A stretch of DNA of 14,479 nucleotides. Origin: an uncultured Collinsella sp. Lineage in GTDB: Bacteria > Actinomycetota > Coriobacteriia > Coriobacteriales > Coriobacteriaceae. The notes under the pieces are model-generated. The model ran no database searches and was not told where the DNA came from. It was given only the letters and a program-made list of their open reading frames with translations. Below are positions 7,335 through 13,589 of this stretch, one piece after another (the stretch's first letter is position 1; the number at the start of each line of letters is the position of its first letter). The DNA lies in assembly GCA_958447445.1 (NCBI GenBank), contig CAUDAE010000036.1, forward strand, positions 1 through 14,479. The letters run 5' to 3'. Both the position numbers and the translations under genes were made by a program.

Positions 7335-8388
7335 CGATCAGATTAAGCTCACGTCTATGACTGCCGCGAGCGGTTGAGCCGCTAAGTTGGCCCCCGGAGC
7401 CCTCGCCCAGGTCCTGGGCGATTTACCCAATGTGCATAACGACAACTTGCTCGTGGGGTTCGATACCTCCGACGATGCGAGCGTCTTTCGCGTAGGGGAG
7501 AACTTGGGGCTCGTGCAGTCCATCGACTTCTTCCCGCCGATGGTCGACGACCCGTTTCTGTTTGGCCAGATCGCCGCGGCAAACTCGCTGTCGGACATCT
7601 ACGCCATGGGCGGGCGGCCGAGCCATGCCATGAACTTGCTGTGCATCCCGAGCTGCCTGGGCGTTGAGGTTGCCGGGCGGATTTTGGCGGGTGGCGCCGA
7701 CAAGTGCGTCGAGGCCGGCTGCACCATCGCGGGCGGCCACACCATCAACGACGACGAGCCCAAGTACGGCCTGTCCGTGAGCGGCTTTGTCGCGCTCGAT
7801 CGCATGCTCGCCAATAGCGGTGCGCGCGTGGGCGATGCGTTGCTGCTGACCAAGGCGATCGGCTCGGGCATCATCACCACGGCCATTAAGGGCGAGCTCG
7901 TCGAGCAGGACGAGGCTAGCCCGATGTTTGACTCGATGCGCACCCTCAACGAGACCCCGATCCGTTTGGCCGAGGGGCTCGAACTTCATGGCTGCACCGA
8001 CATTACGGGCTTTGGTCTGATCGGGCACGCGTGCGAGATGGCCGAGGGCTCGGGCGTGCAAATCGAGCTCGCGTCGGGGGCGGTGCCGCTCTTTGACCAG
8101 GTGCTCGACATGGCGCGTCTGGGCATTATCCCCGCGGGCTCCTACCGCAACCAGGACTTCTTTGGCCCGCGCGTGGCTGCCGACGAAGACCTGGAGCCGG
8201 GCATGTTGGATGCGCTGTACGATCCGCAGACGTCTGGTGGCCTGCTCATCGCGGCACCTGCTGCCGATGTGGATGAGCTTGTGCGCCGTCTGCATGCCGA
8301 GGGACGTATCGCCGCCGTCGTCGGTCGCGTGTGCGAGCCGGTGCCAGGCGGTCCTGCCGTTCGCGTTGTGCGCTCGTTGATATCGTAA
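7327..8388 (+). CDS. selD: Selenide, water dikinase SelD, a selenocysteine-containing form with an in-frame TGA
   Basis: Makes selenophosphate from selenide and ATP, the Se donor for selenocysteine and other selenium uses. The real start is the ATG at 7327, preceded by GGAAGGGGG. The frame reads MADDQIKLTSMTAASG, then TGA at 7375-7377 (codon 17), then AAKLAPGALAQ and onward to TAA at 8386-8388, giving 353 residues. The SG-U-AAK context equals the SGCAAK loop of Cys-type SelD, where C17 and K20 are catalytic, so U17/K20 is conserved. Further family features: D50, SIDFFPPMVDDP with D67, AAANSLSDIYAMGG with D90, the AGGHTI stretch, DITGFGLIGHACEM, and DPQTSGGLL near the end. A caller that does not decode Sec would begin at 7387 and lose 20 residues. 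The start overlaps the glycosyltransferase by 8 nt. yedF follows after 47 nt. Confidence 0.95.
7375..7421 (+). promoter_or_regulatory. UGA-Sec codon and bacterial SECIS-like hairpin in selD
   Basis: TGA at 7375-7377 is followed by TCGCCCAG (7403-7410), loop GTC (7411-7413) and CTGGGCGA (7414-7421), a perfect 8-bp stem inside the coding sequence. The loop begins 33 nt after the TGA and has G as its first base. Both fit the known bacterial SECIS pattern, a short stem 16-37 nt downstream with G in the first loop positions, which binds SelB to insert Sec. Recognition by the host SelB is inferred. Confidence 0.8.
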
Positions 8389-8394
8389 AATCGG

Positions 8395-8414
8395 CCGCCC
8401 GCATTCTGGGGCGG
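8395..8414 (+). promoter_or_regulatory. Small intercistronic hairpin between selD and yedF
   Basis: CCGCCC (8395-8400) pairs with GGGCGG (8409-8414) around an 8-nt loop in the 47-nt gap. The sequence after it is TCACATTCG with no T run, so termination is unlikely. It ends 21 nt before the yedF start and could modulate relative expression of the two genes. Confidence 0.4.
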
Positions 8415-8435
8415 TCACATTCGAAAGGAAAAACT

Positions 8436-9062
8436 ATGTCTACCAAGATTGAAGTCAATGCCATGGGCGATGCCTGCCCGCTGCCCGTCGTCAAGACGCT
8501 TAAGGCACTCAAACAGCTTGATGGCGAGGGTGCCGTGGTGACCTCGGTCGATAACGAGACCGCCGTCAAGAACATTTCCAAGATGGCGCAGGAGAAGGGC
8601 TGCACGGCCTCGGTCGAGAAGGTTTCTGACGCCGAGTGGCACGTGACCGTGGCGACCTCTGGCGCCGTTGCCGTGGCCGATCCCGAGCAGGATGGCGCTG
8701 CCTTCTGTGATGCCAGCGCCGGCAAGGGCAAACTCGTCATTTCCGTCTACACCGATTGCATGGGCCGTGGCGACGACGAGCTGGGCCACAAGCTCATGAA
8801 GGCGTTTATCTTTGCCGTGACGCAGCAGGAGGAGTTGCCCGCGACCATGCTGTTCTACAACGGCGGTGCCAAGCTCACCGTCGAGGGCTCGCCGGTGCTC
8901 GATGACCTGAAGGGCCTGGCCGAGCAGGGTGTCGAGATTCTCACCTGCGGTACCTGCCTCGACCACTATGGCATTAAAGACCAGCTCGCGGTGGGCGAGG
9001 TCACCAACATGTACGTGATCGTGGAGAAGATGGAGCAGGCCGTGCGCGTCGTGCGTCCGTAG
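8436..9062 (+). CDS. yedF: Selenium metabolism protein YedF (TusA-like plus DsrE-like domains)
   Basis: A 208-residue, probably cytoplasmic protein. The start at 8436 has AAAGGA about 7 nt upstream. Residues 1-75 form a TusA/SirA-like sulfur-carrier domain with the CPxP motif C14-PLP and the usual following helix VVKTLKALKQ. Residues about 97-208 resemble DsrE/F-like folds: LVISVYTDCMGRGDDELGHKLMKAFIFAV, FYNGGAKLTVEGS and a terminal Cys pair in LTCGTCLDHYG (C171, C174). This two-domain arrangement is the selenium metabolism protein YedF family, known to co-occur with selD. The likely role is binding or handing over a reduced Se or S species, with C14 as carrier; direct biochemical function is not firmly established. 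Other Cys are C56, C91 and C108. It stands between SelD and the DUF3343 protein, which supports the assignment. Confidence 0.92.
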   Translation: MSTKIEVNAMGDACPLPVVKTLKALKQLDGEGAVVTSVDNETAVKNISKMAQEKGCTASVEKVSDAEWHVTVATSGAVAVADPEQDGAAFCDASAGKGKLVISVYTDCMGRGDDELGHKLMKAFIFAVTQQEELPATMLFYNGGAKLTVEGSPVLDDLKGLAEQGVEILTCGTCLDHYGIKDQLAVGEVTNMYVIVEKMEQAVRVVRP

Positions 9063-9081
9063 CGTATTGGTTGGAGTTGCC

Positions 9082-9333
9082 ATGAGGGAGAAGCGCCCGG
9101 CGCTTGTCATCACGTTTCCCACCACGGCGGCCGCCATGGGTTGCGAGTCCCTGTGCGTCGCTCGCGGCCTTCCCGGGCGAACGATTCCCGTACCCGGGGA
9201 GGTCGCTGCTGGCTGCGGTCTGGCGTGGAAGGCGCTGCCCGCGGATGAGGAACTGCTGCGCGGCGAGCTTGCCGCGGCGGGCGTTCCCACCGAGGGCTTT
9301 ACCGTGATCGATATGTGGGAGGTCGTGCGATGA
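9082..9333 (+). CDS. DUF3343 putative Se/S carrier-like protein
   Basis: A small 83-residue protein. I chose the ATG at 9082 because GGAG lies 5 nt upstream; a TTG at 9067 is possible but weaker. It begins MREKRPALVITFPTTAAAMGCESLC, then RTIPVPGEVAAGCGLAWK, a pattern typical of DUF3343, a family described as Se/S-carrier-like. The Cys at 21, 25 and 45 are the notable residues; C45 lies in the GCGLAW signature. The family commonly sits beside cysteine desulfurases and yedF in selenium loci. A shuttle for persulfide or perselenide between the desulfurase and SelD/YedF is plausible but inferred. Its TGA overlaps the next ATG (ATGA), so the two are translationally coupled. Confidence 0.88.
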   Translation: MREKRPALVITFPTTAAAMGCESLCVARGLPGRTIPVPGEVAAGCGLAWKALPADEELLRGELAAAGVPTEGFTVIDMWEVVR

Positions 9334-10469
9334 TCTACCTGGATAACGCGGCGACGACCATGCACAAGCCGCAGACGGTCATCGATGCCGTGACGCAGGC
9401 GATGTGCTCGCTCGGCAATGCCGGGCGCGGCGCCACGTCGGGTGCACTCGATGCGGCACGTACCATCCACGGCTGCCGCGCCAAGCTTGCGCGCTTGCTG
9501 GGCTGCCCGCGTGCTGACCATGTTTGTTTTACGCCCAACTCCACCGCGGCGCTCAACACCGCCATCAACGGGGCGGTGCGCCCCGGCGACCGCGTGGTCA
9601 CGACGGTGCTCGAGCACAACTCGGTGCTACGTCCGCTCAACCGCTTGGCGGCAGAGCAGGGCGTGACCGTTGAGCATGCGGGCTGCGACGCGAACGGCGT
9701 GCTCGACTACGACGAGCTCGAGCGGCTGGTCACGCCGGGCACGCGTGCCGTGGTGGTGACGCACGCCTCCAATGTGACCGGCAACGCGGTCGACATTGCG
9801 CGCGTGGCGGCCATGGCCCATGCTGCCGGCGCGCTGGTGATCGTCGACGCCTCGCAGTCTGCCGGCGCGATGCATATCGATATGCAGGCCATGGGGCTCG
9901 ACATTGTGTGCTTTACCGGCCATAAGGGGCTCATGGGACCTCAAGGCACCGGCGGCCTGGCCGTGGCGGAGGCTGTTGACGTGGCTCCGTGGGCCATGGG
10001 CGGCACGGGCGTGCACAGCTTCGATGCGTTGCAGCCGCTTGAGTGGCCCACGCGCCTCGAGGCGGGCACGCTCAACGGCCACGGCATCGCGGGCCTTTCT
10101 GCCGGTCTCGACTTTATCGAGGCGCAAGGCGGGGTCGAGGCGATCGCGGCGCATGAGCGAGCGCTGGCTGAGCGCTTTCTCGCTGGCGTGCGCGAGATTC
10201 CGGGGATTAAGCTCTACGGTGCGTTTGACCAGCCGACGCGCTCTGCGATTGTGTCGCTCAACGTGGGTGATATCGACTCTGCCGAGATCTCGGACGCGCT
10301 CATGCAAGGGTGGGGGATTGCGACGCGCCCCGGTGCCCATTGCGCTCCGCTCATGCACCGCGCGCTGGGGACCGAGCGCCAGGGCGTCGTCCGCTTCTCG
10401 TTTGGGTATTTCAACACGGACGAGGAAGTCGACACTGCGATTGACGCTTTGCGCGATTTAGCCTGCTAG
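9330..10469 (+). CDS. Cysteine desulfurase-type class V aminotransferase of the selenium cassette
   Basis: A 379-residue PLP enzyme of the NifS/SufS-like class V aminotransferase fold. The start ATG at 9330 follows GGGAGGT and overlaps the DUF3343 stop. Motifs: MIYLDNAATTMHKP at the N-terminus, H96 in LEHNSVLRP, D173 in VDASQSAGA, the PLP lysine K199 in CFTGHKGLMGPQG, GGTG (224-227), and the catalytic loop Cys C338 in ATRPGAHCAP. It resembles the subfamily whose members carry an EGGT-like loop. The expected reaction is removal of S from cysteine, or Se from selenocysteine, onto C338 as persulfide or perselenide. Given its neighbours it most likely supplies Se to SelD, though general Fe-S work is not excluded. 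The protein ends in a Cys (C379). A strong terminator follows after 14 nt. Confidence 0.92.
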   Translation: MIYLDNAATTMHKPQTVIDAVTQAMCSLGNAGRGATSGALDAARTIHGCRAKLARLLGCPRADHVCFTPNSTAALNTAINGAVRPGDRVVTTVLEHNSVLRPLNRLAAEQGVTVEHAGCDANGVLDYDELERLVTPGTRAVVVTHASNVTGNAVDIARVAAMAHAAGALVIVDASQSAGAMHIDMQAMGLDIVCFTGHKGLMGPQGTGGLAVAEAVDVAPWAMGGTGVHSFDALQPLEWPTRLEAGTLNGHGIAGLSAGLDFIEAQGGVEAIAAHERALAERFLAGVREIPGIKLYGAFDQPTRSAIVSLNVGDIDSAEISDALMQGWGIATRPGAHCAPLMHRALGTERQGVVRFSFGYFNTDEEVDTAIDALRDLAC

Positions 10470-10475
10470 AGCGTA

Positions 10476-10481
10476 TATACT
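10476..10481 (+). promoter_or_regulatory. Possible -10 element upstream of brnQ
   Basis: TATACT lies just after the desulfurase stop and matches the -10 consensus at five of six positions. No convincing -35 box is found at 16-18 bp. If used, transcription would begin close to the terminator stem and brnQ would carry the hairpin in its leader. Confidence 0.25.
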
Positions 10482-10483
10482 TG

Positions 10484-10514
10484 CGGGACGGGTGTTTTTG
10501 CCCGTCCCGTTTTT
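10484..10514 (+). terminator. Strong intrinsic terminator after the selenium operon
   Basis: CGGGACGGG (10484-10492) pairs perfectly with CCCGTCCCG (10501-10509) around an 8-nt loop rich in T, followed by TTTTTG-TTT from 10510. This is a textbook rho-independent terminator for the desulfurase gene. It ends only about 23 nt before the brnQ start, too little space for a full promoter between them. Confidence 0.92.
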
Positions 10515-10537
10515 GTTTCGGCCCGAAAGGTGTGCCT

Positions 10538-11896
10538 ATGGCCTCATCCGCACCGCGCGGTCTGCGCTCCGACCATGTCGTTACCGTCGGCATCGCCCTG
10601 TTCTCGATGCTCTTTGGCGCCGGTAACCTCATCATTCCGCCGTTGCTGGCGCTCCAGGCCGGCACGGCCACACCGCTTGCCATGGTTGGCTTTTTGATTG
10701 CCGCCATCGGCCTGCCCGTCATGGGCTTTATCGCCGTGGCGCTTGCCGGCACGGCGCGTGAGCTTGCCGGCCGCGTGCATCCCAAGTTTGGCGAGTTCTT
10801 CGTTGCGGCGGTCTATCTGGCCATCGGCCCGTGCCTTGCCATTCCGCGTACGAGCTCCACGGCGTTTGAGATGCTGGTACCGTTGCTGCCCGAGGGTGTT
10901 TCGCTCGGCACGGCACGTCTGGTTTTTGCCATCGGGTTCTTCGTAGTCGCGTTTGTGCTCACGTTGCGCCCCGGCGTCATCACGCGCGTGCTCGGCCGCA
11001 TTACGGGCCCCGCGCTCATTGCGCTCATCGTGCTGGTCGTGGGTGCCGCCGTGATCTCGCCGCTGGGTCCCGCTGCCGCGCCTCAGGCTCCCTACGATGC
11101 AGGCGCTGCCGTGCAGGGCTTTTTGACCGGCTATCAGACCATGGACCTGCTCGCGTCGCTCGCCTTCGGCATCATCATCGGCGAGACCATCCACGAGCTG
11201 GGTGTTACCGATGACAAGCGCGTGGCCTTTGAGATTTCGCGTTCCGGTGTAATCGCCGGCGTGCTTATGGCCATCATCTACTGCGGCTTGGGCCTTGCCG
11301 GAATGCAGCTCGGCACCGTGATGTCCGACGCCACCAACGGCGCCGCCATCCTTGCCCGTTCTGCCTCCATGCACTTTGGCCTTGCCGGCACGGTCGTGGT
11401 CTTCGCCATCTTCTTCCTCGCCTGCATGAACGTGTGCATCGGCCTCATCAGCTGCTGCTCGCGCTACTTCTGCGAGACGTATGTGGTCGAAGGGGGAGCA
11501 GAGGCCTCCGAGGAGGCCATGCGCCGTCCCTTTGCGATTCTCGCCTTTGTGTTCGCGGCGTTTTCGTGTGTGCTCTCCAACGTGGGCCTCGACGTGATTC
11601 TTATGTTCTCGGTGCCCATGCTCAACGCCTTGTATCCCGTTGCCATCGTGCTGGTACTGATGGGCCTGGTGCACGGCTTTTGCGACGCTCATCCGCAGGT
11701 GTGGGTCTGGGTCGGCGGTGTGGTCGCGGTGCAGAGCGTGATCACCTCGGTCCGCGATGCGTTCTTTGCGGGCGCGTGGCTGCCGTTCGATGCGTTGCCG
11801 CTGGCAGATATCGGTGCTGCGTGGGCACCGGTTGCTGTGGTGGCATTTGTGATCGGTCTGCTCCATAGTCGTTTTGTCGCACATTCGAGGAGCTAA
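10538..11896 (+). CDS. brnQ: Branched-chain amino acid:cation symporter BrnQ
   Basis: A 452-residue polytopic membrane protein of the LIVCS family, which imports leucine, isoleucine and valine with Na+ or H+. The start ATG at 10538 has GAAAGG 7 nt upstream. The N-terminal signature SMLFGAGNLIIPPLL (24-38) and the internal GYQTMDLLASLAFGIIIGETI are BrnQ hallmarks. CIGLISCCSRYF and VPMLNALYPVAIVLVLMG also match the family. About twelve hydrophobic segments are seen, as expected. An acidic cytoplasmic-type loop (VVEGGAEASEEAMRR) lies near the middle of the second half. The length is normal. Metabolically it fits an amino acid-consuming anaerobe, together with the peptide importer upstream. It is separated from the selenium operon by a terminator and is probably its own unit. 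Confidence 0.95.
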   Translation: MASSAPRGLRSDHVVTVGIALFSMLFGAGNLIIPPLLALQAGTATPLAMVGFLIAAIGLPVMGFIAVALAGTARELAGRVHPKFGEFFVAAVYLAIGPCLAIPRTSSTAFEMLVPLLPEGVSLGTARLVFAIGFFVVAFVLTLRPGVITRVLGRITGPALIALIVLVVGAAVISPLGPAAAPQAPYDAGAAVQGFLTGYQTMDLLASLAFGIIIGETIHELGVTDDKRVAFEISRSGVIAGVLMAIIYCGLGLAGMQLGTVMSDATNGAAILARSASMHFGLAGTVVVFAIFFLACMNVCIGLISCCSRYFCETYVVEGGAEASEEAMRRPFAILAFVFAAFSCVLSNVGLDVILMFSVPMLNALYPVAIVLVLMGLVHGFCDAHPQVWVWVGGVVAVQSVITSVRDAFFAGAWLPFDALPLADIGAAWAPVAVVAFVIGLLHSRFVAHSRS

Positions 11897-11907
11897 GGCA
11901 TCAATGC

Positions 11908-11936
11908 TTGCACAGGCGGGGAGTCTCCCCTATAAT
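11908..11936 (+). promoter_or_regulatory. Promoter of the tRNA pair with a palindromic spacer
   Basis: A perfect -10 TATAAT (11931-11936) is preceded at 17 bp by TTGCAC (11908-11913). A start near 11943 would precede tRNA-Pro by about 45 nt of leader. The spacer holds the palindrome GGGGA-GTC-TCCCC (11918-11930), which could also fold at the end of the brnQ transcript. A further small inverted repeat, AAGGT/ACCTT (11958-11962, 11967-11971), lies in the leader. Confidence 0.7.
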
Positions 11937-11987
11937 TTCCTTCGCTTTGGGACACGCAAGGTTTAGACCTTAGCTGCTCAACACCTT

Positions 11988-12064
11988 CGGGACGTGGCGC
12001 AGTTTGGTAGCGCGCCTGCTTTGGGAGCAGGATGTCGCAGGTTCAAATCCTGTCGTCCCGACCA
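11988..12064 (+). tRNA. tRNA-Pro (anticodon TGG)
   Basis: The 77-nt cloverleaf has acceptor arm CGGGACG (11988-11994) pairing with CGTCCCG (12054-12060), discriminator A, and an encoded CCA at 12062-12064. The anticodon stem CCTGC/GCAGG encloses loop TTTGGGA, so the anticodon is TGG, reading CCN proline codons by wobble. The T arm has GGTTCAAATCC. It is cotranscribed with the next tRNA 6 nt downstream. Confidence 0.97.
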
Positions 12065-12070
12065 TATCTT

Positions 12071-12144
12071 GCGGGCGTAGTTCAATGGTAGAACCCCAGC
12101 CTTCCAAGCTGATGACGCGGGTTCGATTCCCGTCGCCCGCTCCA
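12071..12144 (+). tRNA. tRNA-Gly (anticodon TCC)
   Basis: The 74-nt cloverleaf has acceptor GCGGGCG (12071-12077) pairing with CGCCCGC (12134-12140), discriminator T and encoded CCA (12142-12144). The anticodon loop CTTCCAA gives TCC, reading GGA/GGG glycine. The T arm has GGGTTCGATTCCC. It shares a promoter and terminator with tRNA-Pro. Confidence 0.97.
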
Positions 12145-12155
12145 TAAGATAGATG

Positions 12156-12192
12156 AATGGCTCTGATTCCTTTTGGGACCAGAGCCATTTTC
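12156..12192 (+). terminator. Terminator of the tRNA operon
   Basis: AATGGCTCTG (12156-12165) pairs with CAGAGCCATT (12180-12189), with a further TTCC/GGGA stem inside the loop. TTTTC follows at the 3' side. The position, 11 nt after the CCA end of tRNA-Gly, fits an intrinsic terminator. Confidence 0.8.
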
Positions 12193-12223
12193 ATATACAT
12201 GCCGGGGACCCCACATCCCCTCC

Positions 12224-12292
12224 TAAGTTGCGGTGAAATACGGACTGTTTTCCGGCTTTTATGGCCCATGTAGTCCGTATTTCACCGCAACT
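12224..12292. repeat. Palindromic hairpin repeat, left copy
   Basis: Arms 12226-12246 and 12272-12292 are perfect 21-bp inverted copies of a sequence beginning AGTTGCGGTGAAATACGGAC. The loop is 25 nt. It lies between the tRNA terminator and the orphan gene. With no T run after the 3' arm (ATTTGTAAGG), terminator activity is uncertain. The same arm recurs in the right copy, giving four copies of the 21-mer in 1.3 kb. Confidence 0.85.
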
Positions 12293-12440
12293 ATTTGTAA
12301 GGTTGGATTTTGATGCCGTTGGGAGGGTCGTAGCGACCGTCTACCGAGAGTGGAATTATTTTTTGAAGCTCTGACCTGCGACGTCAAGCTTTTGGTCAGC
12401 TTTTGGCAAGGCCTGCGGACGGAAGCATGCGATAGCGTAA

Positions 12441-12457
12441 TGGTATTCTCTCCGCCG
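12441..12457 (+). promoter_or_regulatory. Extended -10 promoter giving a possibly leaderless start
   Basis: TG-G-TATTCT (12441-12449) matches an extended -10 element. A start 7-8 nt downstream would fall at about 12456-12457, on the GTG that begins the open frame. No ribosome-binding sequence precedes that GTG, consistent with a leaderless message. No -35 box is evident at the right distance. Confidence 0.4.
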
Positions 12458-13479
12458 TGATGGTTATGGGGTTGGCCATGCTCGATAAAGGCAAACATTT
12501 TCCGCAGTCATATGCAAGAATGCTATTTTCGGCCGTTGGATTTCATCAAGATGGACAGCTGCTTATAACAATTGATCCTTGGGATGAACGCCGTGCGCGC
12601 GAGCTTATGCAGGAAGAGCTCATGCTTCGTCTTTACAACCATGTGTATGCGGATCCGGTCTATTGGAATAATCTTGGGGTTGAAGATCGCATCTTTCAGC
12701 TGGCATCCGCTATTGCGGTCGTTGAACCGGATGCTGTTTTTTGCGGATCGACGGCAGCGCTGCTCTACGGCATCGGCTCGGCGTATACGCTTCTGGATAA
12801 AGTGCAAGTACTGCTGCCACGGTCTACAAGGCGTGATACGTATGAGTTCGTTGAATACAAGCGCTGGCGGGCGGGCGAAGTGTGGCGGCTAGGTCTGTTT
12901 ACACTGACGGATCCGTGTCGAACGGTTGTTGATATCGCTCGAACGAGCGCCTTTCGCTATGCGCTGGGCTATGTCGATGGCTTGGCCCGTGAGTACGATG
13001 TCGAACGCGAAGAACTGCGAGCATATGCGCAGGCAAATTGCCGAGGGTTGCATGGCATCGCGCGTGCTTTTGACGTTTTTGAGTATATGGACGGCAGGTC
13101 AGACAATGGCGGCGAGTCTGAGGCGAGAGCAGCGATGATTCTCGCTGGGATTGCGGCGCCCGAGCTTCAAGTTGAGATAACGCGACCGGGAAACGCTGGC
13201 TATTATCTAGCAGATTATGGCTGGCAGATGCCAGGCGGCTCATGGACGCTGGCAGAGCTGCATGGGCTAGGCAAGTTTGAAGACGAAGCTCAAAATGATC
13301 CAGAGCAGGCGGCGGCAAAAACGTATCGAGCGGCCCTCATGCGCGACGCGAACCTTCGCGCCATGGGCCACAACGTCATTCATTTCAAACTCTCGGACAC
13401 CTACGACGTAGAATCGTTCGGTGCCATGATGCGCGGCTACGGCATTCCGACAACAAAACCCTACGCCGAATCCCGATAG
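12457..13479 (+). CDS. AbiEi-like protein with a DUF559/Vsr-like C-terminal region
   Basis: Up to 340 residues from GTG 12457; ATGs at 12460, 12466 and 12478 are alternative starts. Residues about 60-215 follow the actinobacterial AbiEi-like pattern: HVYADPVYW, SAIAVVEPDAVFCGSTAALLYGIG, VQVLLPRSTRRD, then LTDPCRTVVDIARTSAFRYAL and GLHGIARAFDVFEYMDGRSD. Residues 218-320 match the DUF559/Vsr-like endonuclease-fold layout GESEAR...LADYGW...WTLAELHGLGKF...LRAMGHNVIHF. Candidate active-site positions are E220/E222, D253, E267 and K273, but the usual E-x-D is E-L-H here. No clear N-terminal winged helix is recognised, and there is no AbiEii nucleotidyltransferase beside it. Function is therefore open: regulator, antitoxin-like or nuclease-like. 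It is the only gene inside the repeat-bounded unit, and its codon use is less GC-biased than that of the metabolic genes. Confidence 0.65.
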   Translation: MMVMGLAMLDKGKHFPQSYARMLFSAVGFHQDGQLLITIDPWDERRARELMQEELMLRLYNHVYADPVYWNNLGVEDRIFQLASAIAVVEPDAVFCGSTAALLYGIGSAYTLLDKVQVLLPRSTRRDTYEFVEYKRWRAGEVWRLGLFTLTDPCRTVVDIARTSAFRYALGYVDGLAREYDVEREELRAYAQANCRGLHGIARAFDVFEYMDGRSDNGGESEARAAMILAGIAAPELQVEITRPGNAGYYLADYGWQMPGGSWTLAELHGLGKFEDEAQNDPEQAAAKTYRAALMRDANLRAMGHNVIHFKLSDTYDVESFGAMMRGYGIPTTKPYAESR

Positions 13480-13505
13480 CGAAATCGTTCGCGGTCCACC
13501 TTCAA

Positions 13506-13576
13506 TAAGTTGCGGTGAAATACGGACTGTTGAGGCCTTTAAAGGCATGAAACAGTCCGTATTTCACCGCAACTTA
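13506..13576. repeat. Palindromic hairpin repeat, right copy
   Basis: Arms 13506-13531 and 13551-13576 are perfect 26-bp inverted copies that contain the same 21-mer as the left copy. The loop holds a second palindrome, GCCTTTAAAGGC (13535-13546). It stands between two convergent genes, the AbiEi-like gene ending at 13479 and the toxin gene ending at 13590, where it could stop transcription from both sides. T runs are lacking. Confidence 0.88.
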
Positions 13577-13589
13577 GGAGGGGATGGGG

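Noticed and set aside
7375..7377. TGA in selD as a nonsense mutation or truncated gene
   Set aside because: The reading frame and family motif are intact on both sides, the position is the known Cys/Sec site, and a SECIS-like stem follows.
11970..12269. Minus-strand open frame covering the tRNA genes, with GDGNRTRV and TGFEPATSC-like text
   Set aside because: This is the well-known spurious translation of the antisense of tRNA genes; both cloverleaves on the + strand explain the sequence.
12224..13576. CRISPR array made of the repeated 21-mer
   Set aside because: The copies are paired inverted hairpins over 1 kb apart, not regularly spaced direct repeats, and there are no cas genes.
13506..13576. 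Right hairpin as an ordinary intrinsic terminator
   Set aside because: No T run follows on either strand, and an equal hairpin occurs upstream of the gene, so simple termination does not explain both.
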